Source of the DNA: Desulfuromonas sp.
Lineage (GTDB): Bacteria; Desulfobacterota; Desulfuromonadia; Desulfuromonadales; UBA2294
Assembly (NCBI GenBank): GCA_002869615.1
Contig: PKUH01000015.1
Span: 1 to 64,000 of the forward strand
Direction of reading: 5' to 3'
DNA: 64,000 nt
Part shown: positions 9,053-17,000 of the stretch, piece by piece
Layout: every line of letters starts with the position of its first letter
Numbering within the stretch: the first letter of the stretch is position 1
The notes under the pieces: generated by a model
Database searches by the model: none
The model's input: only the letters and a program-made list of their open reading frames with translations
Told to the model about the DNA's origin: nothing
Program-made: the position numbers and the translations under genes

Positions 9053-9637
9053 ATGAAAACCCTCGATATGCGAAAGCACCAGTGTCCCTACCCGGTCGTA
9101 CAAACCCGCAAGGCGATGCTCGATGATCCCGAATCGCCGCTGACGGTTCTCGTCGGCGACGAAACCGCCCGGGAAAATGTCAGCCGCCTCGCAGAAAGTA
9201 TGGGTTACAGCATCGATACGGAAGAAAACGACGATACCTATACACTCAGCCTCGCGCCGGGCGAAGTTAAAAAGGAAGAAGCGGCCAGCCAGACAATAAG
9301 CGGCAAAACCGTGACTCTGATTACCTCTGAATTGATGGGCCGGGGTGATGATGAACTCGGCCACATTTTGATGAAGAACTACCTGGTGACCCTCACCGAA
9401 ATGGCCGATGCCCCTGACAAGATGCTGCTGGTCAATAGCGGTGTTAAACTGGCCTGTACCGGCTCCGATGCCATAGAGGCTCTTGAAAAACTTGCCTGCA
9501 TGGGGGTCGATATTGCTTCGTGCGGTCTCTGTCTTGAATTTTACGAGCTCAAGGATAGCCTGCTGGTTGGCCGCACCACCAATATGCTCGAAGTAGCCGA
9601 ATCGCTGCAGACCGCCGGAAGACTTATCAGGATGTAA
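9053..9637 (+). CDS. yedF: Sulfurtransferase-like selenium metabolism protein YedF
   Basis: 194 residues. The N-terminal TusA-like domain carries the sulfurtransferase motif in HQCPYPVVQTRKAM. The C-terminal DsrE-like domain carries GVDIASCGLCLEFY. This two-domain architecture is the selenium-metabolism YedF family, usually found in genomes that also use selenium. AGGAG seven bases upstream sets the start at 9053; the frame-extended start at 8993 lacks a site. Relevant context: a possible selenocysteine codon occurs in hgcA at 29345. Confidence 0.88.
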   Translation: MKTLDMRKHQCPYPVVQTRKAMLDDPESPLTVLVGDETARENVSRLAESMGYSIDTEENDDTYTLSLAPGEVKKEEAASQTISGKTVTLITSELMGRGDDELGHILMKNYLVTLTEMADAPDKMLLVNSGVKLACTGSDAIEALEKLACMGVDIASCGLCLEFYELKDSLLVGRTTNMLEVAESLQTAGRLIRM

Positions 9638-9695
9638 TCAACCTTCCAGACAAGCTCCCACCATGCTCAGCAAATTGCAAAATTTCGGCACCGTA

Positions 9696-9725
9696 TTGCA
9701 AGTTGGGATTGTTTCAGCGTAGAAT
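9696..9725 (+). promoter_or_regulatory. Possible promoter of the lipoprotein-cus operon
   Basis: TTGCAA (9696-9701), an 18-base spacer and TAGAAT (9720-9725) lie about 128 bases upstream of the lipoprotein start. Another TTGCAA occurs at 9675. The match is moderate and no metal-regulator operator could be assigned. Confidence 0.35.
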
Positions 9726-9853
9726 ACCGTCCTGAAAACTAATATATTTACATACTATCCATTCCTATGTCGCATAGTGAATGACTGTTTCTGGAAACCG
9801 CATTTTTTACAGGTTTTCTCATACATGCCGGACAGAAACAGAGAGGGGTCAGG

Positions 9854-10822
9854 ATGAGTTCAATACGGTTATTCGCTATCGCGTTATCGCTTTTTATCGT
9901 TTCTGGCTGCGTCTCTTCTTCCGGGAACGGATCGACCAGGCTGAGCGCAGAAAGTTCACTTGAGGTCAGCCTCTCTCCCTTTTACCTGGTCAACCATTCG
10001 GCAACAAACTCCGATCATGCCTGGCATTTGACGCGGGTCGTTTCCGCCGGCGAACCGATTGCCGGGTTCCTGAAACCTAACCAGATGCTAAGGGATGCTT
10101 TTGCCGAGTCGATATTCAGTTTGAAGCTCGCTCCGCAAAAGTTATCGAGCGGTGACAGCAGTCATAGCTTTAGCGATGCTTGCGGCGGTGGTTACACCAC
10201 GGAGATCAAAGTTGCGGCCGACGGCAACTTCGTCGGCGCCATAATTTTTTCCGGATTTGCCGACGATTGCAGCCTCGCCTTGACGGGTCGCGTCCCTTTT
10301 AAGGGGAGTCTGAACCAGGAAACTGGTAACCTCGAGACCGAACTCACCCTCTCGCAACTGAAGGGCGCTCTCGGGACATCGAGTTGGACGCTGGGCGGCG
10401 AACTCTCTCTCTCTTTCAATGCGTACAAAGGCACCAGCCAGGTTTTTTCCGGGGAATCCGAAGTATCACTGGCGGATGAAACCGGCGACCGGTGTCGGCT
10501 CGACGATGTCGCATTCCGATGGGATCATACCGGCGTATACCAGACTGTCATCCTGAATGGCCGAATCCATTTTGCAAATCTTGGCTCCGTACGGATCGAG
10601 ACGACCAGCCCGCTGGAAATCAGCAATACTCCGGGGAGGGCGCATTCGGTTTCCCGGGGGACGCCTCCCGCGAACCATAAACGCAGACTTCCGTTCAATG
10701 GCGCCCTTCTCTTTCACGGAGCCAACAACAGCAACGTACGCTTATTGTTCTCGAAACCAGGCTTCCCGGGGTTTTTCTGGATTGACGGTCCCAATGGGTT
10801 GCAGACAATGGGGACCCTGTAA
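9854..10822 (+). CDS. Hypothetical lipoprotein preceding the metal efflux genes
   Basis: 322 residues with a lipoprotein signal peptide and lipobox (LFIVSGCVSSS). I do not recognise the family. The mature part is rich in beta-type sequence with four cysteines in two regions (SDACGGGYTTEI...DDCSLALTG and GDRCRLDD). It ends only 14 bases before the outer-membrane factor gene, so it is probably co-transcribed with the cus-type genes and could be a periplasmic metal-binding or assembly partner. GAGGGG precedes the ATG by six bases. Confidence 0.7.
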   Translation: MSSIRLFAIALSLFIVSGCVSSSGNGSTRLSAESSLEVSLSPFYLVNHSATNSDHAWHLTRVVSAGEPIAGFLKPNQMLRDAFAESIFSLKLAPQKLSSGDSSHSFSDACGGGYTTEIKVAADGNFVGAIIFSGFADDCSLALTGRVPFKGSLNQETGNLETELTLSQLKGALGTSSWTLGGELSLSFNAYKGTSQVFSGESEVSLADETGDRCRLDDVAFRWDHTGVYQTVILNGRIHFANLGSVRIETTSPLEISNTPGRAHSVSRGTPPANHKRRLPFNGALLFHGANNSNVRLLFSKPGFPGFFWIDGPNGLQTMGTL

Positions 10823-10836
10823 CCAGGGGCTATGCG

Positions 10837-12081
10837 ATGGCTTCAAGAGCTGTAGTCGCCAGGCTGCGTCCGATACTAAGCAAAGCTGCAGTCCACATTG
10901 CCTGTTGCAGCCTGCTTGTGCTCCATGGTCCGCTGTTGAGTCATGCGGCGCCGGCCTCTCCGGCTATTGACACCGTCGAACAATTAGTCGAAGAAGCCCT
11001 GGCCAGCAATCAACAAATCATATCGGCCAAGGCCAAGGCCCAGCAATACAACACCCGGATCCCATTGGTCGATAACCTCAGCGACCCCTTCCTCGCTTTT
11101 TATTATCTTGATTTTCCGATTGCCAATATCAGTGGCGGTTTCACCCAGACCGAAAACCAGGAAAAAGCCAAACCGGCACTGAAAGTCAATACCGAAAGCG
11201 TCCGGGGGAGTATACTGACCGGCCGCGACATGGTCGAAAACCAGGCCCTGTGGTTCGATTATCTGAGTGAAGAAACAACGCTTCAGGTCGTTAGTTCCGT
11301 CAAGGAGAATTTTTTTCGGCTCTATTTCCTTGACAAAATAATTGCTTCCAATGAACAGAACCTGGTGTTCCTTGACAGTGTTATTGAAGCGATCGGCGCA
11401 CGTTATTCCGTCGGCAAGGAGAGCCAGAGCGATGTTTTGCGTGTCCAGGCAGAGCGTTATCAACTGCAGGCGGAGTTAATCCGTCTGCAACAACGCCGAC
11501 TGACCATCAAAAACAGTCTGAACTACCTGACAGCACGCCCCCTGGGAAAACCGGTTTCTCCTGCTGTAAAACCGGAGTTGACCCATGAAAACCTGCCGAA
11601 GCAGCAGTCCACAGCAATTGAGCTATCCTCTACCTTGTACCAGAACAAACCACTGATCAAAGGGTACCAGGCTCTTGGCGGGCGGTTTAAAGCAATGCGC
11701 GGCATGGTTCAGATGTATTTTAATCGGGAAGTTCAAGACGAAGCGATGTACGAAGCGGACAGCGGCTATCGATCGATCAAGGCCAAGGGCACCGACTATT
11801 ACAATGAGACTATTGCCGAACTGCAAACGACAGTCGCCGACATTGAGAGCAACAGGGAACTGGCCAACCTTTATGGCCGCGTCATCGTCCCGCAGACGCA
11901 CCAGGCTTTTGAGGCCAACCTTGCTGACTTCAGAGTCAACCAGGAGAGTTATCAAACCGTTCTCAAAACCCTGCTCGATTTGAATAAACAGCAGACCCTT
12001 TACTACCAGGCCCTGTCCGATTACATGACCGGCATGGCGAAACTGGAACTATTAAGCGGTGTCAACCTCAACGAACGTTGA
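10837..12081 (+). CDS. cusC: TolC-family outer-membrane efflux protein (CusC-like)
   Basis: 414 residues with a signal peptide (ending about residue 37). Long amphipathic helices, as in the outer-membrane-factor family, run through the mature region: VEQLVEEALASNQQI, GARYSVGKESQSDVLRVQAE and YYQALSDYMTGMAKLEL. The paired repeats of the OEP domain are visible. It forms the outer-membrane duct of a tripartite efflux pump with the following two genes. It is shorter and more diverged than E. coli CusC, so the symbol is by context. Confidence 0.82.
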   Translation: MASRAVVARLRPILSKAAVHIACCSLLVLHGPLLSHAAPASPAIDTVEQLVEEALASNQQIISAKAKAQQYNTRIPLVDNLSDPFLAFYYLDFPIANISGGFTQTENQEKAKPALKVNTESVRGSILTGRDMVENQALWFDYLSEETTLQVVSSVKENFFRLYFLDKIIASNEQNLVFLDSVIEAIGARYSVGKESQSDVLRVQAERYQLQAELIRLQQRRLTIKNSLNYLTARPLGKPVSPAVKPELTHENLPKQQSTAIELSSTLYQNKPLIKGYQALGGRFKAMRGMVQMYFNREVQDEAMYEADSGYRSIKAKGTDYYNETIAELQTTVADIESNRELANLYGRVIVPQTHQAFEANLADFRVNQESYQTVLKTLLDLNKQQTLYYQALSDYMTGMAKLELLSGVNLNER

Positions 12082-12111
12082 GCGCCGACATCTTCGGCCG
12101 AGGTATCTTGC

Positions 12112-13386
12112 ATGCGATATTTATTGTTTCTATTAACATTCGCGATCTTTAGCACAATCGCCCTGCCCCTTACCCGCACGGCCCTGACCGCAACCGTTCA
12201 GGCCGCCGAAGACGCCGAAAAATTCACCTGCGGCATGCATCCGATGGTTGTCGTCGACGAGCCGGGTCTTTGCCCGATTTGCCAGATGGACCTGACACCA
12301 CTGACCCAGGGGAAAAACAATAAATCGGCCGGCCAGATCATCGAAATTGATGCCATCACTTCCCAGAAAATGGCGATCAGAACGTCCACAGTCACTCGCC
12401 GCAACATGGTCCGGACCGTTCATACTGTTGGCGTCGCTGACTACGAGGAACCGGGGCAACACGCGGTTAACAGCAAAGTGAGCGGCTGGGTCGAAAAACT
12501 CCATGTCAACCAAACCGGCCAGAGTGTCAACAAGGGAGACACGCTGCTCGACCTTTACAGCCCCGAACTGGTAGCGGCCCAATCAGAGCTGCTATTGGCC
12601 CTCAAGAACATGGATAAAATGGAACAAAGCGGCTTCAGCAATGCCGAGAGGGATGCGCTGCTGCTTCTCGAATCGGCGCGGAAGCGGCTGCAACTATGGG
12701 ATATCAGCCAGGAGCAGATCACCGCACTGGAAACCTCTGGACAAGTTCAAAAGACCTTGACGATTCTGGCGCCGGCAAGCGGAATCGTCTCGAAAAAGCT
12801 GGTTCGCGAAGGCGAGTTCATCCAGGCTGGAAGAGAGCTTCTCGAGATTTCCGACATCTCAAAAATCTGGGTCTACGCTTATATCTACGAATATGAAGTC
12901 CCCTGGGTCAAGGTCGGTCAGGAAGCGAACCTGACCTTCCCATTCCCTCACGAGCCGATTAGCGGGCGTATCGATAGAATCTACCCTTATCTCGACAAGC
13001 GCTCGCGCACTATCCGGGTCCGCATCGCTCTCGACAACTCGAACCTCCGGCTCAAACCGGACATGTACGCCGACGTCGAAATCATGACCGAATCGGTTCA
13101 GGATAAGATCAGTATTCCGGCAGAGTCCGTATTGTACACCGGGAAACACAGGAGAGTATTTGTCGACCTGGGTGATGGCCACTTCGAACCTCGCCGGATC
13201 ACAACCGGGTTGAACGATGATTCGGGATACGTCGAAATTCTCGATGGACTGCAAGAGGGAGAACAGGTCGTCACCTCGGCTCAGTTCATGCTCGACTCCG
13301 AAAGCAAGCTGAGGGAAGCCCTGCAGAAAATGCTGACGCCTGAAGTCCCCTCTGAACCGGAAGAGAACCTGGATGACCTTTTTTAA
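12112..13386 (+). CDS. cusB: Periplasmic adaptor (CusB-like) with N-terminal heavy-metal-binding domain
   Basis: 424 residues. After a signal peptide a short metal-binding domain appears (about 40-65) with FTCGMHP and LCPICQMDLTPL, the cysteine/methionine pattern of the heavy-metal-binding domain found on CusB and CopA relatives. A hairpin, lipoyl/barrel-sandwich and beta-barrel follow (KVSGWVEKLHVNQTGQSVNKGD, LTILAPASGIVSKKLVREG, KPDMYADVEI). It links the RND pump to the outer-membrane factor. No separate CusF gene is present; the N-terminal domain may take its role (inference). Confidence 0.9.
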   Translation: MRYLLFLLTFAIFSTIALPLTRTALTATVQAAEDAEKFTCGMHPMVVVDEPGLCPICQMDLTPLTQGKNNKSAGQIIEIDAITSQKMAIRTSTVTRRNMVRTVHTVGVADYEEPGQHAVNSKVSGWVEKLHVNQTGQSVNKGDTLLDLYSPELVAAQSELLLALKNMDKMEQSGFSNAERDALLLLESARKRLQLWDISQEQITALETSGQVQKTLTILAPASGIVSKKLVREGEFIQAGRELLEISDISKIWVYAYIYEYEVPWVKVGQEANLTFPFPHEPISGRIDRIYPYLDKRSRTIRVRIALDNSNLRLKPDMYADVEIMTESVQDKISIPAESVLYTGKHRRVFVDLGDGHFEPRRITTGLNDDSGYVEILDGLQEGEQVVTSAQFMLDSESKLREALQKMLTPEVPSEPEENLDDLF

Positions 13387-13422
13387 CTGTTATTGTTCTC
13401 CCGAAAATGAAGAGTCAGGCAT

Positions 13423-16400
13423 ATGCTCGTAAAAATTATTGAATGGTCGATCAATAACAAGTTCATCGTTGTCCTGTTGACTTCGTTTATCGTTGTTGCC
13501 GGCATCTACAGCCTGCGCAATACGCCGATCGATGCGATTCCGGACTTGTCCGACGTACAGGTCATCATCTATACCGAATACCCGGACCAGGCCCCCCAGG
13601 TGGTCGAAGACCAGGTAACCTATCCCCTGACGACACAGATGCTCTCGGTGCCGAAAGCCAAGGTCGTCCGCGGCTACTCTTTTTTCGGATATTCCTTTGT
13701 TTACCTGATATTCGAGGATGGGACCGATATCTACTGGGCGCGTTCCAGGGTGCTCGAGTACCTTGACCAGGCCGCCGGAAAACTGCCGAAAGGCGTATCG
13801 CCGAGCCTTGGTCCGGATGCCACCGGTGTCGGCTGGATCTATGAATATGCTCTGAAAAGCGACGAACACGATCTGCAGCAGCTGCGCTCGATACAGGACT
13901 GGTACCTGCGATACCAGCTGACTGCGGTTGAGGGGGTTGCCGAGGTGGCGAGTATCGGCGGCTTTGTCAGGCAATACCAGGTGGCCCTGAATCCGAACCG
14001 CATGCTCGCCTACAACATCTCTCTGTCGCAAATCAAGAAAGCGATCCAGAATAGCAACAACGATGTTGGCGGCCGCCTGCTGGAGATGGGCGAGACCGAA
14101 TTCATGATTCGCGGGCGCGGCTATCTCCGCGACATCTCTGATATCGAAAAGATCGTCGTCGGCAATGACAGTGATGGCGCGCCGGTACTGGTCAGCAACC
14201 TGGCTACGGTCACCCTTGGCCCCGAACTGCGCCGCGGCATTGCCGAACTCGATGGCGATGGCGAGATCGTCGGTGGCATCATCGTCATGCGCTACGGCGA
14301 AAACGCGATCAAAACCATTGATCGCGTCAAAGAGAAGCTTGATCAATTGCAAAGCGGTCTGCCGGATGGGGTCGAACTCGTCCCGGTCTACGACAGATCG
14401 ACTCTTATCGAACGAGCGGTCTGGACCCTGAAGATCAAGGTCCTCGAAGAATGCCTGGTCGTTGCCCTGATCACATTCCTGTTTTTGCTGCATCTGCCGA
14501 GCGCTCTGGTTGCCATTATCACGCTGCCACTGTCAATCCTCATGGCTTTTGCCGTGATGCACTCCCAGGGGATTAATGCCAACATCATGAGCCTGGGCGG
14601 GATCGCCATCGCGATCGGGACCATGATAGATGCCGCGATCATCATGACCGAAAACATGCACAAGCATTTAGAACGGAGTCGGGGGCAGAAATCGCACTGG
14701 CAGATCGTTATCGAGGCCTCGAAAGAGGTCGGCCCGACCCTGTTTTTCTCCCTGCTGGTCATCACCGTCTCCTTCATCCCGGTTTTCGCCCTGCAGGAGC
14801 AGTCCGGGCGACTGTTCAAACCACTGGCCTATACCAAAACCTACTCGATGGCGGCCGCCGCTCTCTTCTCGGTGACCCTGGTCCCGATCCTGATGGGCTG
14901 GTTTATTCGCGGCCGGGTCAAACCGGAACAGGCCAGTCCCCTGAATCGGTTTTTCATCAGGATCTACCATCCGATGATCGATTTTGTCCTGCGGCACCGC
15001 CGGCCGACCCTGCTGGTCGCGCTTGTCCTGATTGCCTCAATTGCCTGGCCGCTGTGGCTGGCACCGCGTCCCCTCGGGACAGAATTCATGCCGGCCCTCT
15101 ACGAAGGCGATCTGCTTTATATGCCAACGACCCTTCCCGGCATCTCGACCACCAAGGCCCGGGAGCTGCTGCAACAGACTGACCAGATCATCGCTGCGTT
15201 CCCTGAAGTCGAAAGAACCTTCGGCAAGGTCGGGCGCGCCGAAACAGCGACCGATCCGGCCCCTTTATCGATGTTGGAAACAACAATCATGCTCAAACCG
15301 GAATCGGAATGGCGCATGCTGCACCAGGATCGATTCTACACGGAATGGTGGAGCTGGCTCGAATTCATCAAAATCCCGCTGCGGCTGGTCTGGCCGGAGA
15401 AAACAAGGATTACAGTCAACCAGCTGATTGAAAAACTCGACCAGGAAATCCAGTTCCCGGGTCTGACCAATGCCTGGACAATGCCGATCAAGACCAGAAT
15501 CGATATGCTGTCGACAGGTATCAAGACCCCGGTTGGCATTAAAGTCCTCGGCGAAGACCTCGAAGTTCTGTCGGAGATCGGGCAGCAGATAGAAGCGCTT
15601 ATGCGCAAACAGGAAGGAACGCTCAGTGCTTTCTCCGAGCGGGTGGTTGGCGGCTACTATCTCGATTTCGAAGTCAATCGTACCACCGCCTCGCGCTACG
15701 GGCTGACGGTAGGCCAGGTTCAGGAAGCGGTTCAGGTCGCGGTCGGCGGCATCAATGTCACCCAGACCGTCGAAGGGAGAGAGCGCTACCCGATCAATCT
15801 CCGCTACCAGAGAGATTACCGCGACGACCTCTCCTCGCTGAAGAGAATACTGGTTCCCCTGCAGGATGGCTCCGGCAGTCATGTTCCCCTGTCGCAGCTG
15901 GCCGATTTGAAAATCGTCCAGGGACCGCCGATGATCAAAAGCGAAAACGCACTGCAGACGGCATGGGTCTATGTCGACCTGCGCGACATCGATGTCGGGA
16001 CCTTTGTCGATCGGGCGAAGCGGGTTGTCAGCGACAACGTGTCATTGCCGGAGGGCTACACCATCGTCTGGAGCGGCCAATATGAATATCTTCAGGCCGC
16101 CAAGGAGAGGTTCCGGGTCATTATTCCACTGACCCTGCTGCTCATACTGCTTATTCTCTACCTCAACACCCGTTCCGTCATCAAGACAGCGATCGTCTTG
16201 CTGGCCGTGCCATTCTCGCTGGTCGGTGCCTTCTGGTTTCTTTACATCCTCGGATACCACATGTCCGTCGCCACCTGGGTCGGTATTATTGCTTTGGCCG
16301 GCCTCGACGCCGAAACCGGTGTCGTCATGCTGTTGTATCTTGACCTGTCTCATCGGCTCTGGAAAAAAGAGGGACGCATGTTGAACAGAGGCGACCTGGT

Positions 16401-16677
16401 TCAGGCGATTCATCACGGCGCCGTGCGCCGGATCCGACCCAAGATCATGACGATCGCCGTCATCGTCGCCGGCCTGCTGCCGATCATGTGGAGCCAGGGC
16501 ACCGGAGCCGATGTCATGAAACGGATCGCCGCACCGATGATCGGCGGGGTCATGACCTCAGGCATCATGGAGCTGCTGGTTTACCCGGTAATCTTTTTCA
16601 TCTGGCAGCAACGCAAGTTACTGCCAGAGATACACCCGACCGACCCCAACCCGAGTATCGATCGAGACCAGGCGTAA
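13423..16677 (+). CDS. cusA: Heavy-metal efflux RND transporter (CusA/CzcA family)
   Basis: 1084 residues, normal length for the HME-RND family, with 12 expected transmembrane helices. Family signatures are clear: NTPIDAIPDLSDVQVIIYTE near the N terminus, proton-relay helix GGIAIAIGTMIDAAIIMTEN, GDLLYMPTTLPGIS and RIDMLSTGIKTPVGIKV in the periplasmic part, and ALAGLDAETGVVMLLYL near the C terminus. The RIDMLSTGIK region points to the Cu(I)/Ag(I) branch rather than Zn/Co. The CusA methionine that usually follows VGG is Asn here (VGGINVTQTVEG), so metal choice is not certain. It is 36 bases after cusB. Confidence 0.92.
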   Translation: MLVKIIEWSINNKFIVVLLTSFIVVAGIYSLRNTPIDAIPDLSDVQVIIYTEYPDQAPQVVEDQVTYPLTTQMLSVPKAKVVRGYSFFGYSFVYLIFEDGTDIYWARSRVLEYLDQAAGKLPKGVSPSLGPDATGVGWIYEYALKSDEHDLQQLRSIQDWYLRYQLTAVEGVAEVASIGGFVRQYQVALNPNRMLAYNISLSQIKKAIQNSNNDVGGRLLEMGETEFMIRGRGYLRDISDIEKIVVGNDSDGAPVLVSNLATVTLGPELRRGIAELDGDGEIVGGIIVMRYGENAIKTIDRVKEKLDQLQSGLPDGVELVPVYDRSTLIERAVWTLKIKVLEECLVVALITFLFLLHLPSALVAIITLPLSILMAFAVMHSQGINANIMSLGGIAIAIGTMIDAAIIMTENMHKHLERSRGQKSHWQIVIEASKEVGPTLFFSLLVITVSFIPVFALQEQSGRLFKPLAYTKTYSMAAAALFSVTLVPILMGWFIRGRVKPEQASPLNRFFIRIYHPMIDFVLRHRRPTLLVALVLIASIAWPLWLAPRPLGTEFMPALYEGDLLYMPTTLPGISTTKARELLQQTDQIIAAFPEVERTFGKVGRAETATDPAPLSMLETTIMLKPESEWRMLHQDRFYTEWWSWLEFIKIPLRLVWPEKTRITVNQLIEKLDQEIQFPGLTNAWTMPIKTRIDMLSTGIKTPVGIKVLGEDLEVLSEIGQQIEALMRKQEGTLSAFSERVVGGYYLDFEVNRTTASRYGLTVGQVQEAVQVAVGGINVTQTVEGRERYPINLRYQRDYRDDLSSLKRILVPLQDGSGSHVPLSQLADLKIVQGPPMIKSENALQTAWVYVDLRDIDVGTFVDRAKRVVSDNVSLPEGYTIVWSGQYEYLQAAKERFRVIIPLTLLLILLILYLNTRSVIKTAIVLLAVPFSLVGAFWFLYILGYHMSVATWVGIIALAGLDAETGVVMLLYLDLSHRLWKKEGRMLNRGDLVQAIHHGAVRRIRPKIMTIAVIVAGLLPIMWSQGTGADVMKRIAAPMIGGVMTSGIMELLVYPVIFFIWQQRKLLPEIHPTDPNPSIDRDQA

Positions 16678-16796
16678 CCCCCGACTGAACTTCATTACGC
16701 CGGGAAAAAGTATTTTCACGCCAGCAACTATGGGCTGAAATTCATCGGCACCAGCAAGAGTAGCCGATGGCTACCTCACTTTTCGCATTTCACCCA

Positions 16797-16824
16797 TTGG
16801 CAATAATTCCCATCCTGCTACAAT
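16797..16824 (+). promoter_or_regulatory. Promoter candidate in the 323-base gap before the multicopper oxidase
   Basis: The gap 16678-17000 holds TTGGCA (16797-16802), a 16-base spacer and TACAAT (16819-16824), giving a leader of about 175 nt before the ATG at 17001. Nothing else in this gap looks coding, and I found no terminator for cusA with a T-run. Confidence 0.5.
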
Positions 16825-17000
16825 CCTTACAAAATAAGTAAACAATACATAAGAACTGTTTCACTTTATTACCGATATCTGCTTAAGGCGAATACTCCAG
16901 AAACCAGGTTATGCCGTGAAACCAGAAAAAGCTTGAAAGCAGTTGATTGTAATAAGGACCGACAAGCAGTACCAACATGAAAGAGAAGGGGAGATAAAAA